This document shows, in pieces, positions 18,021 through 25,809 of a DNA stretch of 64,000 nt. A model generated the notes under the pieces. That model was given only the letters and a program-made list of their open reading frames with translations. It was not told the origin of the DNA and did not search any database. Location of the stretch: the NCBI RefSeq assembly GCF_019973775.1, contig NZ_AP025032.1, positions 3,038,001-3,102,000 of the forward strand, given 5' to 3'. Every line of letters begins with the position of its first letter. Position 1 is the stretch's first letter. The position numbers and the translations under genes are program-made. This DNA comes from Aureimonas sp. SA4125 (GTDB taxonomy: Bacteria > Pseudomonadota > Alphaproteobacteria > Rhizobiales > Rhizobiaceae).

Positions 18021-18233
18021 CTATCCGCGGCGTGCGCCGGCAACGGTGCGCGGCATCGTCGCGAGGCACTCCTCAAGCGCTACGAGACCGCTCGGTTTTG
18101 CTGATTTCGTCAGCGATCCCTTGATCTTGCCCGGCTGGATGCCGGCGTTGATCAGCATCTGGACCAGAGCCCCCACGGTCACGTGGACGTCGTCCTGGTC
18201 GTTTTGGTGTTCCCTCTCCGGAAGCTGCGTCAC
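18021..18233 (-). CDS. Small conserved-looking hypothetical protein
   Basis: 70-residue soluble protein of unknown function. It starts with an acidic, polar stretch (TQLPEREHQNDQDD) followed by a helix-forming part (HVTVGALVQMLINAGI) and KSAKPSGLVALEECLATM. I choose the GTG at 18233, since GAGGAG lies 10-11 nt upstream. A TTAA-N7-TTAA motif lies about 48 bp upstream. No domain is recognised. Evidence is a good start site and protein-like composition. Confidence 0.5.
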   Translation of the reverse strand: MTQLPEREHQNDQDDVHVTVGALVQMLINAGIQPGKIKGSLTKSAKPSGLVALEECLATMPRTVAGARRG

Positions 18234-18280
18234 GTCTTGGCGTCTCCTCAGGATCGTGAGGGGACTGTGTCTTACCGCCA

Positions 18281-18296
18281 TTAAAGCGGGGTTAAG
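18281..18296. promoter_or_regulatory. Candidate CtrA-like box
   Basis: TTAA (18281-18284), 7 nt, TTAAG (18292-18296); read on the minus strand it is TTAA-N7-TTAA, close to the CtrA consensus. It sits about 48 bp upstream of the 70-residue gene, a typical promoter position. Motif only. Confidence 0.3.
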
Positions 18297-18319
18297 GACC
18301 GCCGCCGTTCCGCCACGAG

Positions 18320-18349
18320 AAAGGGGAGCCGCATGGCGACTCCCCTTTT
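18320..18349. terminator. Hairpin terminator after entericidin-like gene
   Basis: 9-bp stem AAAGGGGAG / CTCCCCTTT with an 11-nt loop, 21 bp downstream of the minus-strand entericidin-like stop. T runs are short on both strands, so efficiency is uncertain. Confidence 0.5.
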
Positions 18350-18370
18350 GGCAGGCTGCTCTTCGTCAGC

Positions 18371-18517
18371 TTATCGCGCGACGTCGTTCACCGCAGCGCC
18401 GGTCGCATCGACCGTGTTACCTACGTCACGGCCGACGCCGCGAACGGTATTGGCGCAGGCCGAGAGCGTCAGGATGGCGGCGAGACAAAACGAGACGGCA
18501 GCAATTCGGTTCGACAT
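18371..18517 (-). CDS. Entericidin A/B-family small lipoprotein
   Basis: 48-residue lipoprotein read directly from the minus strand: MSNRIAAVSFCLAAIL, then lipobox LSAC (acylated Cys21), then ANTVRGVGRDVGN. This is the standard architecture of entericidin-family peptides: a short type II signal, Cys, and a tail of about 28 residues with NTVxGxGxD. Members are small membrane lipoproteins linked to stress or to toxin/antidote pairs in enterobacteria; the role here is unknown. The gene stands alone, with the hairpin at 18320-18349 downstream. Confidence 0.8.
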   Translation of the reverse strand: MSNRIAAVSFCLAAILTLSACANTVRGVGRDVGNTVDATGAAVNDVAR

Positions 18518-18702
18518 AACTCAGGCTCCAATTACAATCTCTGTGGCGGCAAAACGGCCAAACCGTGAATTGGTTCCGTCGTCCGCATTGCCCGGAGGTG
18601 GACGGGTTCAAGCTGCGCTCCCGCGTCATCACGCTGCCATCGGCTCCATGCGATCAAGGCATGAGGCGGCCATCTGCCGGCTCTCCTGCCAGGAGCGCGA
18701 CC

Positions 18703-19326
18703 ATGCCCGCCCCGAATGCCCCCCCCCCCGAAGCGGCGATACCGCGTCGACGCATCTCGGCCATCCTGCGGGCCCTGGCCGCGTCCGAGCGGCCGACGAC
18801 CTTCGGCGAGATGTCGACGGCCTTCGATGGTCGCGTCTTCGGTGCCTTCCTGATCCTCCTCGGCGCCTTCAACCTCATCCCGTTCCCGCCCGGCGCCTCC
18901 CTTGTCGCCGGCGTGCCGCTGTTCATGGTCAGCGTGCAGATGACGGCCGGGCGCCGGACGCTGTGGCTGCCGGCGCGGATGACCAGCCTGCCGATCTCGG
19001 CGGCAACGCTGACGTCCGTGATGCGCCGGCTCGGCCCCCCATTGCGCCGGATCGAGCGTCTGGCCCGCCATCGATTGTGGCCCGCGTCAGACGTCCTCCT
19101 GGCACGCTCCGTCGGCGCATTCACTCTCTTGCTGTGGATCCCCGTGATTCTGCCGATCCCGCTTTCGAACGTGCTTCCCGGGATCGGCATCGCGCTCCTC
19201 GGGATCGGGCTGACGGCGCGCGATGGGGTGTGGCTGACGGCGGGCTTCCTCGCCGGCATCGCGGCGCTAATCGCCCTGACGGTGATCTACGGGGCCGCGA
19301 TCATGGCGGTTCTCCGCTTTATCTGA
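18703..19326 (+). CDS. exoD: ExoD-family membrane protein (exopolysaccharide synthesis)
   Basis: 207-residue inner-membrane protein of the ExoD family, needed for normal exopolysaccharide production and alkali tolerance in Sinorhizobium, mechanism unknown. The conserved part runs from about residue 17 (ISAILRALAASERPTTFGEM) with hydrophobic segments near 45-75, 130-160 and 165-205. I take the ATG at 18703, since AGGAG is 8 nt upstream; in-frame ATGs at 18565 and 18661 are less likely. Codons 6-9 lie in an uninterrupted run of 11 C (18719-18729), prone to slippage; a change of one base would shift the frame after residue 9. Confidence 0.82.
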   Translation: MPAPNAPPPEAAIPRRRISAILRALAASERPTTFGEMSTAFDGRVFGAFLILLGAFNLIPFPPGASLVAGVPLFMVSVQMTAGRRTLWLPARMTSLPISAATLTSVMRRLGPPLRRIERLARHRLWPASDVLLARSVGAFTLLLWIPVILPIPLSNVLPGIGIALLGIGLTARDGVWLTAGFLAGIAALIALTVIYGAAIMAVLRFI

Positions 19327-19466
19327 AACCGGGGCAATTTCGCCCAGCGGCCGAAACCTATTTGTTCGCAAATGCGAAATAGGCTGTGGGCGAGTGAACG
19401 CTCAGCGTCCCGCTGCGTTGTCGCGATGTGTAGTGCCACGTCGTAGCCTCCCGGAAAGCAATCCCG

Positions 19467-19811
19467 ATGACCATCCCGACATACAGAGCTGCCACCGCCA
19501 TGACGACGCTCGCCATGGAAGCCCCTTTCGTGATCGCCAGTCGCCTGACGGAGTTCTGGATGACGGCGGCGTCGCCGACGGCGAGCTCGAAGCGCGAGGC
19601 GTCGCAGATGGTCACTGAGAAACTGCAGGCCATGGGCGAAAGCGCCGTGGCGATGAACCAGGCGATCGTGAAGGTGGCGATGGAGACGACGATGAGCGCG
19701 ATGACCGGCGTCATGCGCAGCTGCCATAACGATGCCGACGACGTTCTTTCCGCCGCCCTGCATCCATATTCCCGCCGCGTCACGGCGAACGGCAAGCGTC
19801 TGTCGCGCTAG
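19467..19811 (+). CDS. Small phasin-like hypothetical protein
   Basis: 114-residue soluble, largely helical protein. The core (APFVIASRLTEFWMTAA, then REASQMVTEKLQAMGESAVAMNQA) has the amphipathic pattern of phasin-like proteins of Alphaproteobacteria, although no signature proves it. The spacer GGAAAG before the ATG is acceptable. A 145-codon frame on the opposite strand overlaps it completely; I prefer the plus strand for its ribosome binding site and helical composition. If truly a phasin it would coat polyhydroxyalkanoate granules. Confidence 0.5.
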   Translation: MTIPTYRAATAMTTLAMEAPFVIASRLTEFWMTAASPTASSKREASQMVTEKLQAMGESAVAMNQAIVKVAMETTMSAMTGVMRSCHNDADDVLSAALHPYSRRVTANGKRLSR

Positions 19812-20077
19812 CGCCGGATCGGTCTCGACGTGCGGTCGTGGTCCGGGATCGAATCGAAATGACAGCAGTGCGGGCGGGAGAGGCTGCAAGGCGAAGACGC
19901 TGCTCGCATGTCGCAGTCCGCGCTGGCCACGCGCTGGAGGCGCATTCGATCGCGGCGGTGGGCTAAACTTAAGCAGCACTCTGGAATCGGCGCAAAAATG
20001 ATCGCAGGCGCTTGAATGCCTTCTGGATTCCGCGCACTTTGGAATGACGGCAAACAAGCCGCCCCGACCGAGTTGCC

Positions 20078-21139
20078 ATGCTCCAGCTGCCTGTCCCAGT
20101 GCCCGTCCCGCAGCGGCCAGAGGCGTCGAAGACGCTGAAGCGCACGATCGTTTTCCTGCTCGTGCCGAATTTCTCCATGATTGCCTTTGCGACGGCCATC
20201 GAACCGCTGCGCATCGCCAACCGGCTGCTCGGCTACGAGGCCTATCGCTGGCGCCTCGCCTCGCCCTCGGGCGCTCCTGTCTTTGCCTCCAACAATGTCG
20301 AGATCACCGTCGGCGGATCGGTCGAAACGGAACGTCGGGCGCTGATGGGGGAAGGCAAGCCGTCGATGGTCTTCGTCTGCTCCGGCGTCTTCGTCGAGGA
20401 TTTCAACGACCGCGCCAGCTTCTCCTACCTGCGAGAAACGCACCAGCGCGGCGTCTCCGTTGGCGGCCTGTGCACTGGTGCCTGGATTCTCGCCCGCGCC
20501 GGGCTTCTGGCCGAGCGGCGCTGCGCCATCCACTGGGAGAACCTGCCGGGCTTTGCCGAGGCATTTCCTCGGGCGGACGTGCATGCCGACCTTTTCGAGA
20601 TCGACCACAACATCTTCACCTGCGCCGGCGGCACCGCCGCGCTCGACATGATGCTGGCGCTGATCGGCGAGGATCACACCGACGATCTCGTCAACCGGGT
20701 CTGCGAGCAGGCGCTGACCGATCGCGTCCGCGCCAGCCACGACCGCCAGCGTCTCCCGCTGCGCGCCCGCCTCGGCGTCCAGCACGCCAAGGTGCTGGCG
20801 ATCATCGAGATCATGGAGGCCAATCTCGGCGAGCCGCTGTCGCTTGTCGAGATCTCGCGCCGCGTCTTCCTCTCCCGCCGCCAGGTTGAACGCCTGTTCG
20901 ACAAGGAGATGAACCGCTCGCCGGCGCGCTACTATCTCGAGATCCGCCTCGACCGCGCCCGCCATCTCCTTCTGCAGTCGGCCCTCCCCATCGTCGAGAT
21001 CGCCGTCGCCTCGGGTTTCGTCTCCGCCTCGCATTTCTCCAAATGCTACCGCGAACTCTACGGCCGCTCGCCGCAGCAGGAACGCGCTGCCAGGGCCGCG
21101 CTCAACGCGCCGCCGCCGGCGGTGGCGAAATACGGTTGA
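20078..21139 (+). CDS. GlxA-family transcriptional regulator (DJ-1/PfpI plus AraC HTH)
   Basis: 353-residue regulator. The N-terminal class-I-glutamine-amidotransferase-like domain (about 20-195) has the nucleophile-elbow region GLCTGAWIL; the C-terminal AraC/XylS domain (about 235-340) has two HTH units (LVEISRRVFLSRRQVERLF and IVEIAVASGFVSASHFSKCY). The layout is that of GbdR, CdhR and related activators of glycine betaine, dimethylglycine and carnitine catabolism. It lies between a choline-type importer and a dimethylglycine dehydrogenase-like gene, so I infer that it responds to a betaine or methylated glycine. The effector is not shown by the sequence. Confidence 0.85.
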   Translation: MLQLPVPVPVPQRPEASKTLKRTIVFLLVPNFSMIAFATAIEPLRIANRLLGYEAYRWRLASPSGAPVFASNNVEITVGGSVETERRALMGEGKPSMVFVCSGVFVEDFNDRASFSYLRETHQRGVSVGGLCTGAWILARAGLLAERRCAIHWENLPGFAEAFPRADVHADLFEIDHNIFTCAGGTAALDMMLALIGEDHTDDLVNRVCEQALTDRVRASHDRQRLPLRARLGVQHAKVLAIIEIMEANLGEPLSLVEISRRVFLSRRQVERLFDKEMNRSPARYYLEIRLDRARHLLLQSALPIVEIAVASGFVSASHFSKCYRELYGRSPQQERAARAALNAPPPAVAKYG

Positions 21140-21458
21140 AAATCAGCCGCGGGCCCCGGGCTGATTGCGCTATGGATAGAGCGGACCGGCACGGGACGGT
21201 CTCGGGTTCGTCATTCTCGCGCGCAGCGCGGGGATCCATACCGCGGCCAGTCAAACCAATATCCGCCTCAATGGGCGCGCTATCCGTCGTGTCACGCGCG
21301 CGGCATGGATCCCCGGGGCCAAGGCCCCGAGGATGACGAAATCGAAGCTTGGCGTCTCTCGAAGAGCAAATTGGTAGGTGCGTCGTCTGCCGGGCAGGAA
21401 GCCACACATCTGAACGGCGCGGCTCGCCCCCCCTTCCTCGTAGCTCCCCATGCCTTCC
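21140..21458. other. Convergent intergenic region with REP-like pair
   Basis: No gene is supported between the regulator and the convergent DUF1194 gene. The only structure seen is the inverted repeat pair at 21205-21343, which may work as a transcription stop for both. Confidence 0.5.
21205..21343. repeat. Inverted pair of REP-like intergenic repeats
   Basis: Two imperfect inverted arms, 21207-21245 and 21301-21341, share TTCGTCAT-CTCG at the outside and GGGGATCCAT inside. Each arm has an internal palindrome (for example GGGGCCAAGGCCCC in the second). This is the design of paired palindromic intergenic repeats of Hyphomicrobiales. It lies 65 bp after the regulator and 115 bp from the convergent DUF1194 gene. 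Confidence 0.65.
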
Positions 21459-22316
21459 CTATTTGTCGTCGTCGATCCAGAGACCCTGGCGCTGCTGCCA
21501 TTGGCGCTCGCCGATGAGGCAGTCGGCCGCCGCGCGGCCGGCGACGGGCATGGCTTCCACCCGTTGCGCCGGCGGCGCCGGCCAGACGCTGGCGAGTTCC
21601 ATGACCAGCTTGCGTCGGACGGCGTCGGGAAACTGGGCCCAGTCGTTGACCGGAATGACAAAGGCGCCGGGACCGCCGATGACGCAGTCGGCATAGTATG
21701 TGTCGAGGTTGGGTATGGAACCCCAGGAGAGATAGCCCGAGGACTCGCCCGACGTCATCAGCGGCAGGCCGTTGATGGTGATGCCGCGTTTGACCGCATC
21801 GTCGCGGGCGTGGTTGACCGCCCGCCCCTGGTTGTTCGGCCCGTCGCCGGACACGTCGATGACCTTGCGCAGGCCGGAAAAACCGTTGCCGTCGAAGAGG
21901 CCGGCGGAAAAGTCGATGGCCGAGGCGATCGACGTCCGGCGCTCGCGCGCCGGTTCCTCCTCGGCGAGCCGGTAGGCAAAGCCGTCGGCATCCGCCTTCG
22001 AACCGATGAGCGTCCAGGGCACGACAACCGACTGCGAGAAATTGCCGGCCCATTCGACATAGGTGACGGCGACCCGCTGGTTGCCCCCGTCGAGGATCGC
22101 CTGCTGGACCTCCGGGCTACGGAAGGCGGCGACATAGCCGTCGCGCTGCAGGCGCTGCTCGCCCGAATCCATCGACCAGGAGACGTCGACGGCCAGCACC
22201 AGTTCGACGTCCACCTCGGTCTCCCCCTCCGCGGCCACAGCAAACTCGGTCCCCGAAGCCATAAGGCAGCACAGGGAGAGAAGGCGGGCAGTCGTCGGGT
22301 CAAGACAAGCGCGCAT
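21459..22316 (-). CDS. DUF1194 protein, secreted von Willebrand factor A-like
   Basis: 285-residue exported protein of unknown function. A signal peptide ends near residue 29 (EFAVAAEGE). The vWA-like DUF1194 domain follows, with MIDAS motif DVSWSM at about 44-49 and a second conserved acidic patch DVSGDGPNNQGR. The C-terminal part has two Cys that could pair (YADC and AADC). Such proteins bind a divalent metal through the MIDAS site and probably mediate protein contacts in the periplasm. It stands downstream of the dimethylglycine dehydrogenase-like gene on the same strand, 80 bp away. Confidence 0.82.
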   Translation of the reverse strand: MRACLDPTTARLLSLCCLMASGTEFAVAAEGETEVDVELVLAVDVSWSMDSGEQRLQRDGYVAAFRSPEVQQAILDGGNQRVAVTYVEWAGNFSQSVVVPWTLIGSKADADGFAYRLAEEEPARERRTSIASAIDFSAGLFDGNGFSGLRKVIDVSGDGPNNQGRAVNHARDDAVKRGITINGLPLMTSGESSGYLSWGSIPNLDTYYADCVIGGPGAFVIPVNDWAQFPDAVRRKLVMELASVWPAPPAQRVEAMPVAGRAAADCLIGERQWQQRQGLWIDDDK

Positions 22317-22399
22317 GGTCGAAACGTCGCGCCGATCCCGCGGCGCGGCAATTCACGAGTCCGTCATTCCTGTCGGCCCGGAAGGGCAGCCATCGAGCC

Positions 22400-24913
22400 T
22401 CAGGCCCGCAGGCGTTCGTTTTCCGGATCGAACGGGCTTTCGCCGACCACCACGGCGTCGTGGAGCCTGCCAAGGATCTTGATCGTCAGCCGTGTTCCTT
22501 CGACGGCCAGGTCCGGGCGCAGCATCGCCAGTGCCAGGCTCTTGCCGGTGCGCCAGCCGAAGCCCCCGTTCGTCGCCCGGCCGATCAGTTCGCCGTTCTG
22601 ATAGACCGGCTCGGAGCCGCGGGCGTCGGCATCGGTGACGCCGTCGACCTCCATCGTCGCAAAGCGCCAGCGCAGGCCCTCGGCCTCCGCCTTGAGGACG
22701 CCCTCACGGCCGATGAACGGCCCCTTCTTCGGCTGCACGAAGCGGTCGAGGCCCGATTCCAGCGCGTTGTACTCGATCGACATTTCGCGCGGCAGCTGAC
22801 GATAGGACTTCTCCAGCGCCATGGCGTTCATCGCCCGTATGCCGAAGGGCTTGATGCCGAATTCCTCGCCAGCGGCCAGAAGCGCGTCGTAGAGCCGGTT
22901 CTGCATGCCGATCGGATGGTGCAGCTCCCAACCGAGCTCGCCGACGAAGTTGACGCGCAGCGCATGCACGCCGACTTCCGCGACGTCGATCGCCTTGCCC
23001 GTCAGCCAGGGGAAGGCGGCGTTGGACAGATCGGCGCGGGTGAGCTTGGCGAGAAGCTCGCGCGAGCGCGGACCGGCGATGACGAGGACGCCCAGGGCTT
23101 CGGTCAGCGGCCGGAGCGTGACGGAACCGTCCTTCGGCACCAGACGGGCGAGATTGTCGTGGTCGATCCGCTCGTAGCCGCCGGCCGAGACGAGATAGAA
23201 CCGGCCCGGCGCCCACTCGTAGACGGTGAACTCGGCCCGGACGCCGCCGGTCTCGGTCAGGAGATGGCAGAGGGCGACGCGCCCGCGCGCCTTCGGGATG
23301 CGATTGGCGAGGATCGCGTCGAGGAAGGCGCGCGCGCCCGGTCCCGACACTTCCATCTTGGCGAAGGCGGTGAGGTCGAGGAGGCCGACCTTTTCCGTGA
23401 CGTTCTTCACCTCGTTGCCGACATGCTCGAAATAGTTCGAGCGGCGGAACGACCATTTTTCCCGGATGACGCCCTCGGCATCCGCCGGCGCATGGTTCTC
23501 GTTGGTGAGCACGTCGGCGCCGAGGTCGAGTTCCTCCTTGGAGACCGACAGGCCCGCGGGGGCGAACCAGTTGGCGCGTTCCCAGCCGTAGACCGAGCCG
23601 AACACCGCGCCGAGCGCCTTCTGCCGGTCATAGGACGGCGAGGTCTTCAGCGGCCTTGCGGCGGCGCGTTCCTCGTCCGGATAGTGCGTGGTGAAGACGT
23701 TGGCATAGGCCTCCTCGTTCTTCTTGATGAGGTAGCCCTCGGTCGCATAGGGGCCGAAGCGGCGCGGGTCGACGCCGACCATGTCGACCGTCGGCATGCC
23801 GTCCGCCATCCATTCCGCCAGCTGCCAGCCGGCACCGCCGGCCGCGGTGATGCCGAAGGAATGCCCCTCGTTCAGCCAGAAATTCGTGAGGCCCGGCGCC
23901 GGGCCGACAATGGGCGAGCCATCGGGCGTGTAGGCGATGGCGCCATTGTAGACCTTCTTGATTCCGACCTCGCCGAAGGCGGGAACTCGGGCGATCGCGG
24001 TCTCGATATGCGGCATCAGCCGGTCGAGCTCTTCCTGGAACAGCTCGTATTCGGAATTGTCGTCGGGGCCGTCGAGATAGCAGCAGGGCGCGCCCTTCTC
24101 GTAGGGGCCGAGCAGGAGGCCGCCGGCCTCCTCGCGCATGTACCAGGCCGAGTCGCTCTCGCGCAGGACGCCCATTTCGGGAAGGCCCTGGTTCTTGCGC
24201 GCCATGATCGCGGGATGCGCCTCGGTGACGATGTACTGGTGCTCGACCGGGATGACCGGGATGTCGAGACCGACCATGCGGCCGGTGCGGCGGGCGAAAT
24301 TGCCGGTGGCGGACACGACGTGCTCGGCGACGATGTCGCCCTGGTCGGTCGAGACCTTCCACTCGCCCGACGGCAGCTGCTCGATCGCGGTCACCGTGGT
24401 GTTGCGGTGGATCTTGGCGCCCCGGTCGCGGGCGCCCTTGGCCAGCGCCTGCGTCAGGTCGGCGGGCTGGATATAGCCGTCCTCGGGATGCTGGATGGCG
24501 CCGAGGATGCCGTCGGTCTCGCACAGCGGCCAGATCTCCTTCAGCTCGGCCGGCGTCAGCATCTTCACCTTCACGCCGATCGTTTCGGCGATGCCGGCAT
24601 AGTACTGGAACTCGTCCCAGCGATCCTTGGTGCGGGCGAGACGGATGTTCGAGACGACGGAGAAGCCGACATTCATGCCGGTCTCTTCCTGCAGCTCGTG
24701 ATAGAATTTGACCGAGTAGCGGTGCAGCTGGCCGACCGAATAGCTCATGTTGAACAGCGGCAGGAGGCCCGCGGCATGCCAGGTCGAGCCGGAAGTGAGT
24801 TCCTTTCGCTCGATCAGGACGCTGTCCGTCCAGCCCTTTTTGGCCAGGTGATAGAGCGTCGAAACGCCGACGACGCCGCCTCCGATGACGACAGCACGGG
24901 CATGGGTCTGCAT
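22400..24913 (-). CDS. Dimethylglycine dehydrogenase-like FAD/GcvT-domain enzyme
   Basis: 837-residue two-part enzyme. The N-terminal DAO-type FAD domain (about 1-390) has GGGVVG at 11-16 and STWHAAG with His46, the position used for covalent FAD in the dimethylglycine/sarcosine dehydrogenase family. The C-terminal half (about 430-830) is a GcvT-like folate domain with FAO_M-like middle part. It would demethylate dimethylglycine, sarcosine or a similar N-methyl amine and pass the one-carbon unit to tetrahydrofolate. GAGGAGTTGCC precedes the ATG. Substrate is inferred from the family and from the nearby choline importer and GbdR-like regulator. Confidence 0.87.
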   Translation of the reverse strand: MQTHARAVVIGGGVVGVSTLYHLAKKGWTDSVLIERKELTSGSTWHAAGLLPLFNMSYSVGQLHRYSVKFYHELQEETGMNVGFSVVSNIRLARTKDRWDEFQYYAGIAETIGVKVKMLTPAELKEIWPLCETDGILGAIQHPEDGYIQPADLTQALAKGARDRGAKIHRNTTVTAIEQLPSGEWKVSTDQGDIVAEHVVSATGNFARRTGRMVGLDIPVIPVEHQYIVTEAHPAIMARKNQGLPEMGVLRESDSAWYMREEAGGLLLGPYEKGAPCCYLDGPDDNSEYELFQEELDRLMPHIETAIARVPAFGEVGIKKVYNGAIAYTPDGSPIVGPAPGLTNFWLNEGHSFGITAAGGAGWQLAEWMADGMPTVDMVGVDPRRFGPYATEGYLIKKNEEAYANVFTTHYPDEERAAARPLKTSPSYDRQKALGAVFGSVYGWERANWFAPAGLSVSKEELDLGADVLTNENHAPADAEGVIREKWSFRRSNYFEHVGNEVKNVTEKVGLLDLTAFAKMEVSGPGARAFLDAILANRIPKARGRVALCHLLTETGGVRAEFTVYEWAPGRFYLVSAGGYERIDHDNLARLVPKDGSVTLRPLTEALGVLVIAGPRSRELLAKLTRADLSNAAFPWLTGKAIDVAEVGVHALRVNFVGELGWELHHPIGMQNRLYDALLAAGEEFGIKPFGIRAMNAMALEKSYRQLPREMSIEYNALESGLDRFVQPKKGPFIGREGVLKAEAEGLRWRFATMEVDGVTDADARGSEPVYQNGELIGRATNGGFGWRTGKSLALAMLRPDLAVEGTRLTIKILGRLHDAVVVGESPFDPENERLRA

Positions 24914-25230
24914 GGCAACTCCTCGTCGGGCCCCCGGCCCTCAACACGGCGCGAGACTAGTCGAGCCGTTCCACCGGCCGCAGTCTCTTTGCGACATGAC
25001 CTGTCGACGCAAGCCAAGATCTGGACGACCGGACGCGATGGACGCCGGCGGCAAATCCAAGCGAGCCAACCGATGGATAGCGCGAAACCACTGGCGGGCA
25101 TCGCTCCGGCGTCGGGCAGCAGAAGCCGCCAGACGATCCGTCAGCTTTCGACCCTCTATCGTCGTTGACACAGAAGTCGCCGCATCCCAAAAAATTGACG
25201 TGCCACGATACCGTGCTGACTGAGGATCTC

Positions 25231-25581
25231 ATGCTTCGACCGTTCGTGCCCGCAAAGAACTACGATCGATCACGGCAGTTCTACGAGGCTCTTGGCTTTG
25301 TCGCTGGGCTGGCGACAGATCGGATCACCGTGATGGCGCACGGTGACGATGGCTTCCTTCTTCAGAATTTCTACCAGAAGGATTTAGCAGAGAATCTCAT
25401 GATCCAGCTAGCGATCAGCGATCTCGCGGGGTGGTGGCAGCGGCATGATCCCGAGCAGGTAGCAGCGCGCTTCGGAGCCAAGCCACCGTCTGGTCCGGCT
25501 CTCCAGCCGTGGGGACTGGTCGTGGGTTTCGTTCACGACCCCTCCGGCGTCCTTTGGCACTTTACCCAGGTGGCACGGTAA
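25231..25581 (+). CDS. VOC-family (glyoxalase/bleomycin resistance-like) protein
   Basis: 116-residue single-module VOC fold: FVPAKNYDRSRQFYEALGF at the start and GFVHDPSGVLWHFTQ at the end give the beta-alpha-beta-beta-beta signature. The usual metal ligands are incomplete, so it may bind a ligand rather than catalyse. The ATG at 25231 follows GAGGA; the frame is open further upstream but without a ribosome binding site. The codon use and surrounding DNA are slightly less GC-rich than the neighbours, which may indicate recent acquisition. Function unknown. Confidence 0.75.
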   Translation: MLRPFVPAKNYDRSRQFYEALGFVAGLATDRITVMAHGDDGFLLQNFYQKDLAENLMIQLAISDLAGWWQRHDPEQVAARFGAKPPSGPALQPWGLVVGFVHDPSGVLWHFTQVAR

Positions 25582-25809
25582 CGCACGGCAGTTTCCCGGG
25601 CATTCCTCCCAAGGCGACTATTCGCTGTCCACCCGGATTGGCCATTTGTGCCCCCGCTTGAAAACCGCGCCGAGCTGGATGGGTGGTCTTTGCTATCGAA
25701 TGCCGTTTCGTTCTGCCGGGAACGGCAGCTGCGGACGGTACGTCAGCGTTAGCTTAACCTTGCTGCGGCATTCTTGCACCAGTTGAAATTGGCACGGCGG
25801 GAGGCCCTG

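Noticed and set aside
19358..19795. 145-codon minus-strand frame with a hydrophobic segment
   Set aside because: Overlaps the plus-strand phasin-like gene, which has the better start and helical pattern; not fully excluded.
22460..25168. 902-codon frame opposite to the dimethylglycine dehydrogenase-like gene
   Set aside because: Antisense shadow of a well-defined 837-residue enzyme.
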